Shown here: positions 22,681-33,449 of the stretch, in pieces
How the letters are laid out: every line of letters starts with the position of its first letter
Position numbering within the stretch: the first letter of the stretch is position 1
Origin: Marisa cornuarietis
Taxonomy: Eukaryota > Mollusca > Gastropoda > Architaenioglossa > Ampullariidae
Assembly: GCA_004794655.1 (NCBI GenBank)
Contig: SMMW01000584.1
Location: forward strand, 6,268,001 to 6,332,000
Reading direction: 5' to 3'
DNA length: 64,000 nt
Translations under genes and position numbers: made by a program
Notes under the pieces: generated by a model
Told to the model about the DNA's origin: nothing
Database searches by the model: none
The model's input: the letters and a program-made list of their open reading frames with translations, nothing else

Positions 22681-24495
22681 AAGGTATCCAGGGTCTGTGT
22701 GTTTATGTGATAATGTTTCTTGTAGGATACCACAAAATTGCTTTTTTTAAATGGGTACCATGGAATACCAAGTGCCCGTGTGTACATGCATAGACATCTT
22801 GTCAACAACACAAATTTTATTGTCCTTGCATGCATTAGATGCTAATTTATTCAGTTGCTTTTATTTGATGTGTAAGTTGTCACCTGTGTTGCATGACGCC
22901 TTTTTTGATTTGAAAAAATGCTGTCTAAACATTTACACCAGTCTAAGCGCTGACAACATCTTGTTGATTAACCTTCCATTGTGTGGAAATTCCTTGTGGA
23001 TAGCCTAAAGTTGCTAGATTTGTGACAGTTGTTGCCAGCCCATGTCTTGTGCTGACAATACATGGTTACAGTTGTGTGTTTTGGCATGCCTGCTTTGCTC
23101 GGGCAACATAGCAACATGGCATCTACTATGAAAAAGAGCCACTCAAGCATGAACGCCACCACCTACAAAGAAAATAGTGTAATTCACGTTACTCATGGGC
23201 AACACAACTGAAGCTCATGTTTAAGGTAAATCTGTGGCACGCAGACTAGCTTGGGCACATGCACATCCTTTTTATAAATATCAGTAGTTTTTGAAACTTG
23301 TGGCTGACTGGATGACGAGTTTTCTTGTAAAGGATTTGCAGGGCATTGTTCTAGGCAGGAAAATCAGTTTGCGGTAGACACGAGCAAGTATTTTGGTGGG
23401 ACTAGAGCGGAAGATTGGCTAAGCATTGTGTTTGTGTTAGACTGGTGTCTTACTCAGAAAGTAGGCTACCACAGAACTCCACCTCCTTCGCTGATGTTGA
23501 GAAGTCCAAGAGACTTTGTAGGGTATTTGACCCAACTGCCTGAATGTATTTTTTAATCATGTTAAGCCATGCATTCTCCTTTTTCACAAACCTATCCAGG
23601 TGCCTGCAGAGGATACAGATGTTTGTCTAGCAGGTCCATGGTTTTTGATGCTTGTCAGGAAAAGTCCTACAACACCTTTGTAGCCAACGAGCAAGATCGT
23701 AGCAAATGGTTGTAGCTGTTGATTGCTGTATAAATTGTCTGATTTGGTTACTGTTCTCACTGCAGGTGCTCTCATGGTACTGGTTTTGAAGTCGATTTAT
23801 TGCTTATAAAAATAATTTTCCCCACCATTCTCCTTTTACAGTTTGCTTTTAATCTGGTCTACATACTTCACAAGCCACAACCTTAGTGCAATCCTGACAC
23901 AGACACATTGCATTTTTTGATGACACTTGATTTAATCAAACAGTTGAATTCCACAGTTGATGCTGTTTTCTAGTACACATACTTTTTCCTGGATTTCAGC
24001 TGACCAGTTCTAGAACTACTACAATAGTCAGATAAATTTTTGACTGTACAGCTAAAACTGAAATGTTAAACACTTAAGATGTTGTTCAGCAGACTGCATG
24101 CCACAACTTTATTAGAAGGTGCTTTCATTTGCTTTATTTAATTTGTGGCTTCTTTTTTGTTTTAAATGTATGTGTTTTGTGGAGAATAGTATTTTACAGG
24201 CACACTATGTGCATTAATATTGATAAAGGTGTATGCTACAAGTTGTCCATCACATCCCATTGATTTTAATATGTATACATGGTGTCATATTTGTCAGAAT
24301 TATTAAAATATTTCCTGTCTGAGAAATGAGCAGTCATTTTTAGTGCAATCTGTTTTCAAGTTTAGATGTGTTGCATGTTTCATTACTGGATATTCTTGCA
24401 CATTCAGCAGATAGCTCTTGATACATGATAAGGTTTGAATGTTGCACCAACAGTCTTTTGTCTACTTTTATCAACATTTATTAATGCAATTTCAC

Positions 24496-24820
24496 TGTAC
24501 CATGCATATGTACATGGTGCATAATTAGTCATTGGTGATGTTGCCATTCCACTCACTGTTCTCACAAGGGCAGATAGTTATATAAAAATTAAAGAGAAGT
24601 TTCAGGATTAAAGAGATCATTTATTTTGTTAGTTGACAGATCCACACAGTTAATAACATATACAACATTCACCTAAAGGGTATACCATGCATATGTGCAC
24701 ATTCATTCATTGCTGACATGTCATTCCAGTAGCTGTTCTCACAATGACACAAAATACGTTAATTTAAACCACCCGCAAGATTCACTGACCCACATAGTTA
24801 CTAACATAACACATTTACCA
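24496..24820. repeat. Degenerate tandem duplication, about 185 bp
   Basis: 24496-24660 and 24680-24820 share, in order, TACCATGCATATGT, TGTTCTCACAA, a GA(T)CC(A)CA(C)A(C/T)AGTTA segment and AACATA...CATTCACC / CATTTACC. The similarity is clear but gapped. Confidence 0.5.
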
Positions 24821-25370
24821 TTTACTCATAAAAATTATGCATTTTTCAATATTTAGCAGAAAACATGGCCCAAGAATACAAAAAAAGATGTCATCTCTTT
24901 TGCTTTTGGTGCCGACCAAAACACTTGCCTGAAATACTAGTTTTTAAAGGTCTCCATGATGCCTCAAAAACTACTGATATGCTTAGGGTCTATACTAGAC
25001 TATTTTATAAGACATCACACTTTGTTCCCTGTATGCTCAATATAAAAGTTTTCATTCAACCTACTTTTGGACAAGTACAAACGAACATTCATAGGAAACT
25101 GCGATAGGTCCCAGTCACCAGTCAAAAACTTTTTATTCTTATATATTTTAATAGGTGTATAAAACCCATAAAAATGTATCTTTCTGTGAGATCTGCTTTA
25201 AAAATTGTTGAAGTGTTGGTGTTGACCAAAGATTTCTTCAAATTTGATGGACTATAGTCACTATACTATTCCTGAAAAAAATGTGCAACATATTTTGCAA
25301 AGTCTGCAAATTTAACCTTAGTGTAGTTCATTCTTCCCCCCACCCCATAATAGTACAATTTATCAGCTTT

Positions 25371-28300
25371 TCACTTTGCTATACCACCCTTCTCTGACAT
25401 CGTCAAATTTGCATCTTTGTGTACTTCATTGTCTTCCTCCATGGCCTCTATCACTTTCTGCTGAAGACCATTACAATTCATAACATAATCAAATGGAATT
25501 ACTGTACCATGAAAGACCTGGTGACTGCCTTTCAAGACAGGCTTGTGGTGAGCCTTGTTAGCTAGCTGCTGTTCAGTTGTCCCCCCTCCCACCTTTTCTT
25601 CCCTGATGGACTAGCATAATTACTTGTCAGCTGGTCCCAGTCAAGCAATGGATGAATGAAAACCATTCTATATAAAATATGTTGCAATCTTTCCCACATA
25701 TGTAAGCTAACTTTTTTAAGCCATTACCTGCTTAACAAGCAATAACAGGAACTCTCTTCAAAACTGCCCAACAGATTCTTAAACGATGTTCAGAATAATG
25801 TTGTGAACTTGAGTTCAATATATCTGGAATTATTTGTTATGATGGATCATGAGTACAGGTATCTGCACTTGAATAGCCAAATATGCATGGTTTCTGTGTG
25901 GTCTGTAACATTCTTGATTTAATAGAAGAGAACATTTTTAACACACAGCATTCTAGTTACCAAACACAATATACAGATAAAGAAAAAAGTCATTTCTATG
26001 CTTTAAAAAAGTGTTTCAGTGTGCACAGAAGTGTGTATAAATTTAATCCTGGAGACCTTGAAACCTTGTTCCAGGAGAACAAGTACATTTCGGTGGTTTG
26101 TATGACAGGCACCCTACTCCTTAACATGCCATCAGAAGTAAGCCATGGTTTGCAGCTGACCTCGTCAAAACAGTAGGTGCAAGTCATACAAACAAGCAAT
26201 AACAGACTTGCAACCTGGATGAAACATCTGCCTATCCAACAATAGCATACCAGCATGGTTTGTTTTCAAGTACCTCAGACAGCCCCATGTACAGCTCCAA
26301 TATCTGCGTTTAGTCATAGACTCTACATCAAAAGTATTACTGTTCTTATAGTGTTGACCTATCATATAAGACTAGCAAAATTTCCTTCCTGAGCTCTGCC
26401 ATAGTGACAGCCAGCCACCTAGTGTTAACTTTTTCCTTTTTTGACATCTTAAATTATACTGTGACAAAAGCACTGCTAGTGCATGGATTTACCACATGTT
26501 TCTTGCACAAAAGAACATGTTTAAGGCAGGCAGTGAGATCCTGATCAAGAGACAACACTCTGCCAGTCAGTGTCCAATTCAAGTATCACATCTAACAAAA
26601 GCGCCACAAAAGCATGCATGTATGCTAGAGGAAAGGCATAACGTTAAGGTTTCAAAGGTTTCTCCATTTATTGGAGGGAGCAGCCTGGGCTCTGAGAATT
26701 TGTGATCATCTCTGGCTCCTCCCCTTTATGGGCTTGCTCCACACTCCTTAAAATCTGCAATAGACATTCGAAGAGTTCATATATCTACACAGGCATCCAT
26801 CCATAACGAACTAGTGAAACTCCACATTTACTTTCACCTTTGTAATGCAAATATATATATATGCGCAAAAATGTTTGTTTTATAAAACTGCTTTGCCACT
26901 GTGAATCAATTCATCTACAGCTAGCAGGATGACAAATGGATCAGTGGATTTGCATTGCTTCCCTTCCAATGGCTTGTGAACTCATTATGGTTTTTCAAAA
27001 AGGCATTCTGCAGGCAATCACACGAGCAGCACAAAAAAACAAGACTTTAACCTATTAGATCCATTCTATGACCAGATCTATGTTATGGATAGGAGCATTT
27101 GCAAACTGCATTACAGTTTTTCAATTAAATTGTGCTAGCTAGGAGCAACTTCTGGATACAGTTTTCCTCCCATATGGCATTCTATAGACAACATTTGCAT
27201 GTTATGGTGTGTGTGTGTGTGTTTATATATATATATATATATGTGTGTTTTTGTAAAGCTTGCCCACATAGCTGAGATATAGCACTATATAAGTTAATTA
27301 TTAATTTCATCTGCCAAACACTTTAACAGTAAATATTTATATAGTGCTGCATCCCCAAAAGCAGGCTCAAAACCCTTTACATACACTAACATGCAGACAC
27401 AAAACACAACATAAAACAAATACATAGGGTGGAGCAAACTGGAGTACCTGATGAAAACCACCGATAGTCGGTCCTGTAAACTAGTGTCACATAGAGAGAT
27501 AAAGAGAGGTACGTTGGAGCTAAGATATGAACCCACCACACCTGATTCTCACTGTGCCGCAAACCATCCATCAACTTAATTGAGGGAGAGGACTTATAAA
27601 CTCTAACAGTTTCCAAAATTTCTTCATTATTTTAGCACACAACCATTTAAATTGTTACAAAAACATTTGTCTACATGAGAATTATTTGTCACTGGCTTTC
27701 TCTTTAATTTGTTTTATAATATTTCTATTTCTGATCACCATGTAAAACCATGATCCTGGATTACTATGTAACAGAAAATGTTATCGGCATCTCAAGCGTG
27801 ACATGAGATGTAAACAAGTTTATGAGATGTAAATTAAGTATGCTTATTAACAAAGACATTTTACAAATGGCTACTCACATCGGCCTCGTTGGGAAAGCCA
27901 TGTGTCTCCAGTTTGGAGAACACCAGCTTGCCATTGACCTTTATTTCAAAGGAGCCTGCACACAGAAAGGCTCTACATATGTATCACAACTTGTTTTTCC
28001 ATCTATGGCTTAAGTGTGACCAAAATGTTTTCAATCACTTACTAGCCTCTCCTTTTGGCATATTCTATTTCATTCTACTCTTCATCCTATATTTTTATTG
28101 GTTTCAAACTAGACCATCAAACCATTAATGAAGTATTACTATATAAGAAAGCAGATTGGTTTTGCAATTTGATAGTCAGATGGGATCGTATATGTGGCTG
28201 GCTTTTGTACGAGTTAAGTCTGAGAACAAAAGAGTTTTTTGAATGAAAAAAAACTGCATAGGAATTAAATTACTGAATAGTTTCTTGCTTTAGAAATAGG

Positions 28301-29771
28301 AATTTTCTTTCCGGATGTGAAAGCTTGGACAAAGTTAAGCAAACAGTATAGCTTCCACTCAAGAAAAATAGAATACAACTTTCAAGCCATCATGGCAAAT
28401 TTTATTAAACAGTGAATTTTAAAATGGAAGGAATAATGGATATTTTTATGATAACAAGAACTTACTGGAGCGACCAACCCCTCCAGATATCTCGGCATCC
28501 GGAATTTGCTTCAGGATGGCATCCTTTAGCGCCCGGTACCGAGGCTCATAGCCTCATTTGCCACTGCAAAACAATTTGGGCCATGAAGAATATGAAAGTC
28601 ACCATGCATATCACACCATTTGCCATTCTTGCTTTACGTCTTCATAGAAAACACAATAAAAATAACAATAATAATAGCTTACAAATCATACCTCTCTCTC
28701 TCACAATGACAAAGGACAAGGCATACAAGAAAAAGTGAACAGGTCAATGAAAAATAAAGGACACAGCAATAGGATCAAGGGGAGGGGGATGAAATCCTCT
28801 GGCACACTAATGAGGAACTGGTTGAAGGAAGTCCTTTTTTAAAAAAACACACACACACACAAAAGCTGAAACAAAGAATCTAACTAAATGTAGCAGGGTG
28901 GGATGAGGTTCGCTCTCTCAGTCTCACCACAATGATAACACAACACCGTCGTGGGTTCAGATTTACTAGCGCGTCAGAGGGTATGTCTGACTAGGCGAAA
29001 GCATATACATCAAGCTCTAACAACTCCTTGGTGGGGCGATCCTCCCACCCCTCTTCTCTCCGTTCGACTGTCTCTCTCCTCCCTCTCTCACCCTCTTATT
29101 CCCCTCACACCCGACTTTTCCAGAAGCCCTGTCCTTGTTACTAGGCGACCCCCTTCCGCTCTCCTTCGGCCGGGTCGCCATTCGGCCAGTGGTTTTCCCC
29201 AACCCCCTCCCACTCTCTTTCGGTCACAAGGTATGTCACCTACCTTTCTATCCCTGTGTGTGTGTGTGTGTGTGTGCAATGCGTGTGTGTACCTGTGTCT
29301 GTGCGTGCCATACCCCATACTACTATATAAAGGAAAGGAACAAGGAAATTGAAACGCCGAGATCCACAAAAGAAAACATGTGGTGCCTACTGAGAAGGCA
29401 GGGTTGCAACATATTAAAAGGACTGGCAGGTGCAAAATGTCATTATCTTAAACTCTCTTATAATAAACTCTCAACAAAGGTTTCAACTTATTTTCTTTCA
29501 GTCACACTTTTACTACTAATACTGTTAATGTTACGCCAACTTATCATTTTCAACTATGACCTTTGTCACTTACATATGTCCCAATTATTATTTCTTCGCT
29601 ACGATTTAGATAAATTAATCAGTCAATGGTCTAGAACAGGCAACAGTGTCGGATTAGGGTGGCAACCAAAACAGAATAAACAACAAATCTAACAAAACTT
29701 TTATGAACAAAGGAGACACAGATACACCGAGAGACTTACCAGTATTCAACTTCTACCTTCACAGGCACCAT
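25371..29771 (-). CDS. SELENOW: Selenoprotein W (TGA-encoded selenocysteine)
   Basis: Four minus-strand exons: 29740-29771, 28466-28563, 27879-27955 and 25371-25460, giving 297 nt or 98 aa (human 87). Exon 1 ends MVPVKVEVEYC across a splice inside the Cys11 codon; exon 2 continues GK-TGA-GYEPRYRALKDAIL, forming C-G-K-U-G-Y, the CxxU redox motif of SelW in its usual place (Cys11, Sec14). Later come GGVGRS, SFEIKVNGKLVFSKLET and GFPNEAD, the Rdx-type thioredoxin-like fold. SelW is a small cytosolic, glutathione-linked redox protein. Splice sites are GTAAGT, GTAAGT and GTGAGT. The last exon (QKVIEAMEEDNEV...) is the least certain because its acceptor is CAGCAG. A conventional ORF finder would read the TGA as a stop and lose the gene. 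Confidence 0.9.
26880..27302 (+). repeat. SINE-like repeat copy A
   Basis: GCATTTGCAAACTGCATTACAG...CATTCTATAGACAACATTTGCATGTTATG, a TG/TA microsatellite, then GTAAAGCTTGCCCACATAGCTGAGATATAGCACTATATAAGTTAATTATT. It matches the repeat at 46300-46585 in order. It lies in SELENOW intron 3 in antisense orientation to that gene. Confidence 0.6.
27303..27400 (-). repeat. SINE/LINE 3' tail, opposite orientation
   Basis: TAAATATTTATATAGTGCTGCATCC...CTCAAAACCCTTTACA is the reverse-complement form of the GCGCTATATAAAT tail. It abuts copy A tail to tail. Confidence 0.4.
28554..28556 (-). promoter_or_regulatory. Selenocysteine TGA codon of SELENOW
   Basis: The minus strand reads GGC AAA TGA GGC TAT, in frame with both flanking exons. 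Homologous conserved sequence on both sides (YC-GK before, GYEPRY after) argues for recoding rather than termination. Confidence 0.88.
28740..29739. other. SELENOW intron 1, low-complexity stretch
   Basis: Contains ACACAC runs, a pyrimidine-rich, relatively GC-rich block (29035-29225) and a TG repeat (29258-29274), followed by AT-rich sequence. There is no exon-like open frame on either strand that I can support. Confidence 0.4.
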
Positions 29772-30096
29772 TTTGGAGTAGGAACTGTCGTTACAACAGA
29801 CTTAATCATAGAAGTCTGTGGTCGTTACAACGCGAACATGGGAGACGACTCTTCTCAGGTTCATACAGGAACTGTAACTCGCTATTTCACAGCTAACAGC
29901 GATGCTCTGTTCCGGGGCATTTCGAGTTCAAAAAATTATACGAATACATCTCGAAATGGATTTGGGAGAGAGGCTTCGAAAGAAGCACAGTGTTTGCAAA
30001 TCGACTGATATTATACTTTCTTTATCTTCACTTCATTGTGGTGGGGAGGTGGAGACGGCCTAGATAGGACCTGGCATAGCCAAAAGATAAGGTTCG

Positions 30097-30250
30097 GTTA
30101 TTATTATTATTAAAGTAGATTTATATAGCGCAATTTTCAACCCCAGAGTCGACTCAATGCGCTTTCCAAAAAACAACAACAACAACAACAAAAAACAGAT
30201 TGACACAGAAACCATATTCAAACAAAGACCAAACTTATTAACAAACAATT
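30097..30250 (-). repeat. SINE/LINE 3' tail fragment
   Basis: (ATT)n then AAAGTAGATTTATATAGCGCAATTTTC...GACTCAATGCGCTTTCC. Same layout as the tail of the LINE at 2226 but diverged. Followed by an (AAC)n run. Confidence 0.5.
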
Positions 30251-31454
30251 ATACAGAGACATTGCAACAAACAAAAATACAAGGTAGAAAAAGAAAATAC
30301 CGGACACAAGCATGAACATAACATCTAAAGGATAACATTGAGAGTCATGGTGTGGCGGAGTCAACAGCTGTGAGCAAACCATTCGACGAATGTCAGCAGA
30401 CACAGTCACAGTGAGTGAACTCAATACGCCCAGAGCACGCATTTAGGGTGAGCATTATTGTTGCCTCGTTCAAGAAATACGATGAATTGAAAAGACATCA
30501 GTCGTGTGGTAAAGTGCATGGCCTCACATGTCGGCGACCGCACGTGGGCAGTATTTGCGCGCTTGCTGCACAAAATCGTTTTATTTGTTTGTTTGTTGTT
30601 GTTTTTTTTTAAGATCACATGCTCAATCTCTCTGGGGGTTGAGAAGGGCTAGTTTTGTCCTTGACTCGGCTAAACTAAATATGAGGACGGTTCACAGCGC
30701 GGGCATTAGGCTGCCGATGGACAGGTGTAATATCAGTTTTCCGATGGCTTTGACATCTTATGACCGCAGCGGAACTGTTTATCTTAGGATCTTAGTTGTT
30801 CAGCTTTTAACGACTGTTTGTCTCTTTGTTAATCTTTTTTCTGTTTAATTCTTATTGCGAAATAATTATAATTCCATGCTTTAATTTTTTGCTGCGGATC
30901 CAGTGTCGTATTTCTAAGGTGTATAGCTGGAGTTAGCACTGATCATTTAATCACTGTCAATGAACATTTCCATCGCTGTTAGTCAAAATATCATCGACCA
31001 TGATGTCGTAAGAAAACTTCTCTACACAGATGTCGCTGTGGAGAGAATGGCAGTTGTCGCTAAGGAGCAGTTCACTGTCCCCTCCTAGATTTACTCAAGT
31101 ATCGCAGGAGAGCCTCCCCTCCAGAGACGCAAGCCGCCTGCGCTGGATCAAAGCTGGAGCCATCTTGACAACCACATAAACCAGAGCGACACACGGAGTT
31201 CTGCAGACGACACTGGGTGCTTAGTCTACAAGAAGCTCCATAGAAACCAGCTCTGTGTCATCTTCAGAATCTTCGGAAGAAACCGTTATGGCCTCATACA
31301 GAAAAGACGGCAGTCGACGGGAAAAGTTGCAGAAGAAAACAAAAAGTCAAATAGTCCTGCGAAGCAAAGATGCAACGGAAAAAGCACCGGCCTACATAAT
31401 GGACACCAAACACACAACAAAGTAAGAAAAATACAAAAATTGCGGAGAGCCGCC

Positions 31455-31735
31455 TCCCTCAAGCCTGCTAAGCGGTTCCAAGTACAGTCTGCACAAATCC
31501 CTGGTACTCCCGATCCTGCTCTTCGGATGTGACACGTGGACTCTGCTCGCCGAAGCGGAAAGGAAAATCCAGGCATTCGAGAACAAATGCCTGCGGAGGC
31601 TGTTCTGGATCTCACACAGAGAACATAGAACCAAGAACTTTGTACGAAACAAGATTGCCACACTCGTTGTCGTAGGACACCAAGAACCTCTACTAGTAAC
31701 AGTCAAGCGATGCAAACCAGGTACGACTGACTGGG
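31455..31735 (+). mobile_element. RTE-like LINE reverse transcriptase remnant
   Basis: The plus strand encodes YSLHKSLVLPILLFGCDTWT then AERKIQAFENKCLRRLFWIS and KIATLVVVGHQEPLLVTVKR, the C-terminal part of RTE/BovB-like reverse transcriptases (SLVxxILLYGCETWTLL...RIQAFETKCLR). Same family as the 16.1-16.8 kb remnant. No domain upstream survives. Confidence 0.78.
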
Positions 31736-33017
31736 GACGGTTGATGACATTGATGGCATGCGATAAAAGAGTCGTTGCCAAAAATCTCCACCCATGCAGC
31801 GTTTAGATCCTGAAGGGCAGTCCTCGATCTTTCTTGGGTTCCAGATCGATCATCTTTAATTGTAGGCTCTAAATGCTGTTTAGTGAACTGGCACGTACCT
31901 TGACTCTTTATTTCTTTCCTTCTTTTTTAAGTGTCCGATGTGCGCTGATATTGAGATAATGTCCGTTCTGGTCACGTGTTTTGCTCTTCTGAGATGTTGG
32001 ATGCAGACCATGCACTTACAGATGCCCTCTACGAGCTGATACGCCACGAACAACCTTATTTTCGTATTTTCCATAGGCCTGGACATTGTTGGTTTAACAG
32101 CCATCTCAAGAGAATTGTCATAAAACCCCGAGTCTTGAGCCCACGTGGAAAAATGAACCAAACACACAAACTCTTCTTACAGTCTTGTAGGGTCAGCTTT
32201 ACCAATAAATAATAATTAAGAAAAAGAAGAAATCTGGCTCGTCAACACTATTCCAGACCTCAAGTTATGGGGACCAGCTGCCGACATACGCTGGATGGGA
32301 CAGCCCAGTTCGCGACCTCAACGTGAGAGATTTAAAACAACCCTTCGTCGAAAGAAAAAGAATGAAGAACTCGTCTTCTGAGACATCTCACCCCACTTGA
32401 CGCTTTCGTTCTCTCTTGTGCCTTGGTCTGTGTCCAGGTCTGGGGATGATCTTTACCTCACTTTAGGGGTTCTACCACTACTAATCAGACTAACATTCAA
32501 CAAAAGTATGCTCATCTGTACAATACTAACAGGCAAAATGCCCCCTAGACTACAATCTTCTCTATCAAAATAATAAGACGGTCTCTCAGGCTTAATATTC
32601 CCATACCGAGAACTTCTTTGGAACAACCTTCCCTCAGACTCTGAAGAACGGAATCCAGTATGTAGAAGTTGAAAGTGGGACACCTACAACACATTTTCTA
32701 AACCCTTTACCTACAGAAGCTTCCTACCCAGCTTAATCATGTGTTACTCGCACAGACAAAAACAAGCATGTACCACATGTAACTAGTGCTCTAGCTAATA
32801 AAACAAAAAAACAAAGGAAAAAAAACAACAAAATCTGTCAATTCAGATATCAACCACTATGTTTGTACACTTCATAATTTCTCTTAATGTTTTTATTGTC
32901 TTTTTTTGAATTATTGTAATGTTATTATTTCTAATACATAATCCGAGGAATAGATGTAAAAAAAAAACATGACTTTTGCTTATTTTGTCACCCTCGTAAA
33001 TAAAGATGTGTCATTTG

Positions 33018-33018
<1 letters not shown>

Positions 33019-33063
<45 letters not shown>
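33019..33063. repeat. CT/CA compound microsatellite
   Basis: (CT)n followed by (CA)n, about 45 bp. Confidence 0.9.
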
Positions 33064-33066
<3 letters not shown>

Positions 33067-33449
33067 AGCATGAAAGGAAGGAGAGCAAGTGAACCCCAGT
33101 TTCTTCTGAATCTCATCCCATTTCTACTATATGCAATGTGCTGCGCTTTTAGTTTTTAATCCACTTTCTGATATGTACATGTATTTTAAGTTAGCCCAAC
33201 ATCAAACACCGTGTGTATTAAATAATTAAGTATAGTTACTTTTCGCGCACAAAGGTCTTTCTAGAAAAGTGTTGAAATCTCCCTTCAAACCTGCATAAGT
33301 ATTAGGGGTCATGTCAGATGATATTGACAAGCAAAGGCAAACATATATTCCTCAAGTTCTTCACATACATTATATAGTGCAGAAAAAATAGCAATAATAT
33401 TTCGTCCCATAACCAACACTAAACAAATAGCTCCCATTTTACAAGGATT

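Larger units (their letters stand above)
21592..25370. other. 3' UTRs of the convergent RNF111 and SELENOW genes
   Basis: RNF111 ends at 21591 and a canonical AATAAA lies at 21862-21867. SELENOW runs towards it and ends at 25371. In between there are no gene-like ORFs; there is a dispersed-repeat copy (22556-22680) and a degenerate tandem duplication (24496-24820). The SECIS element required by SELENOW should be on the minus strand here. I could not place it with confidence. Confidence 0.5.
30251..33449. other. Intergenic region with retroelement debris
   Basis: No intact gene. It holds an RTE-like fragment (31455-31735), a faint LINE tail near 32430-32700 (plus-strand LWNNLPSDSEER resembles the LWNxLP box of LINE reverse transcriptases), and a CT/CA microsatellite at 33019-33063. 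Confidence 0.45.

Noticed and set aside
28466..28563. SELENOW exon 2 as a pseudogene because of the TGA
   Set aside because: The TGA is at the Sec position, splice sites are intact and all other codons are open and conserved.
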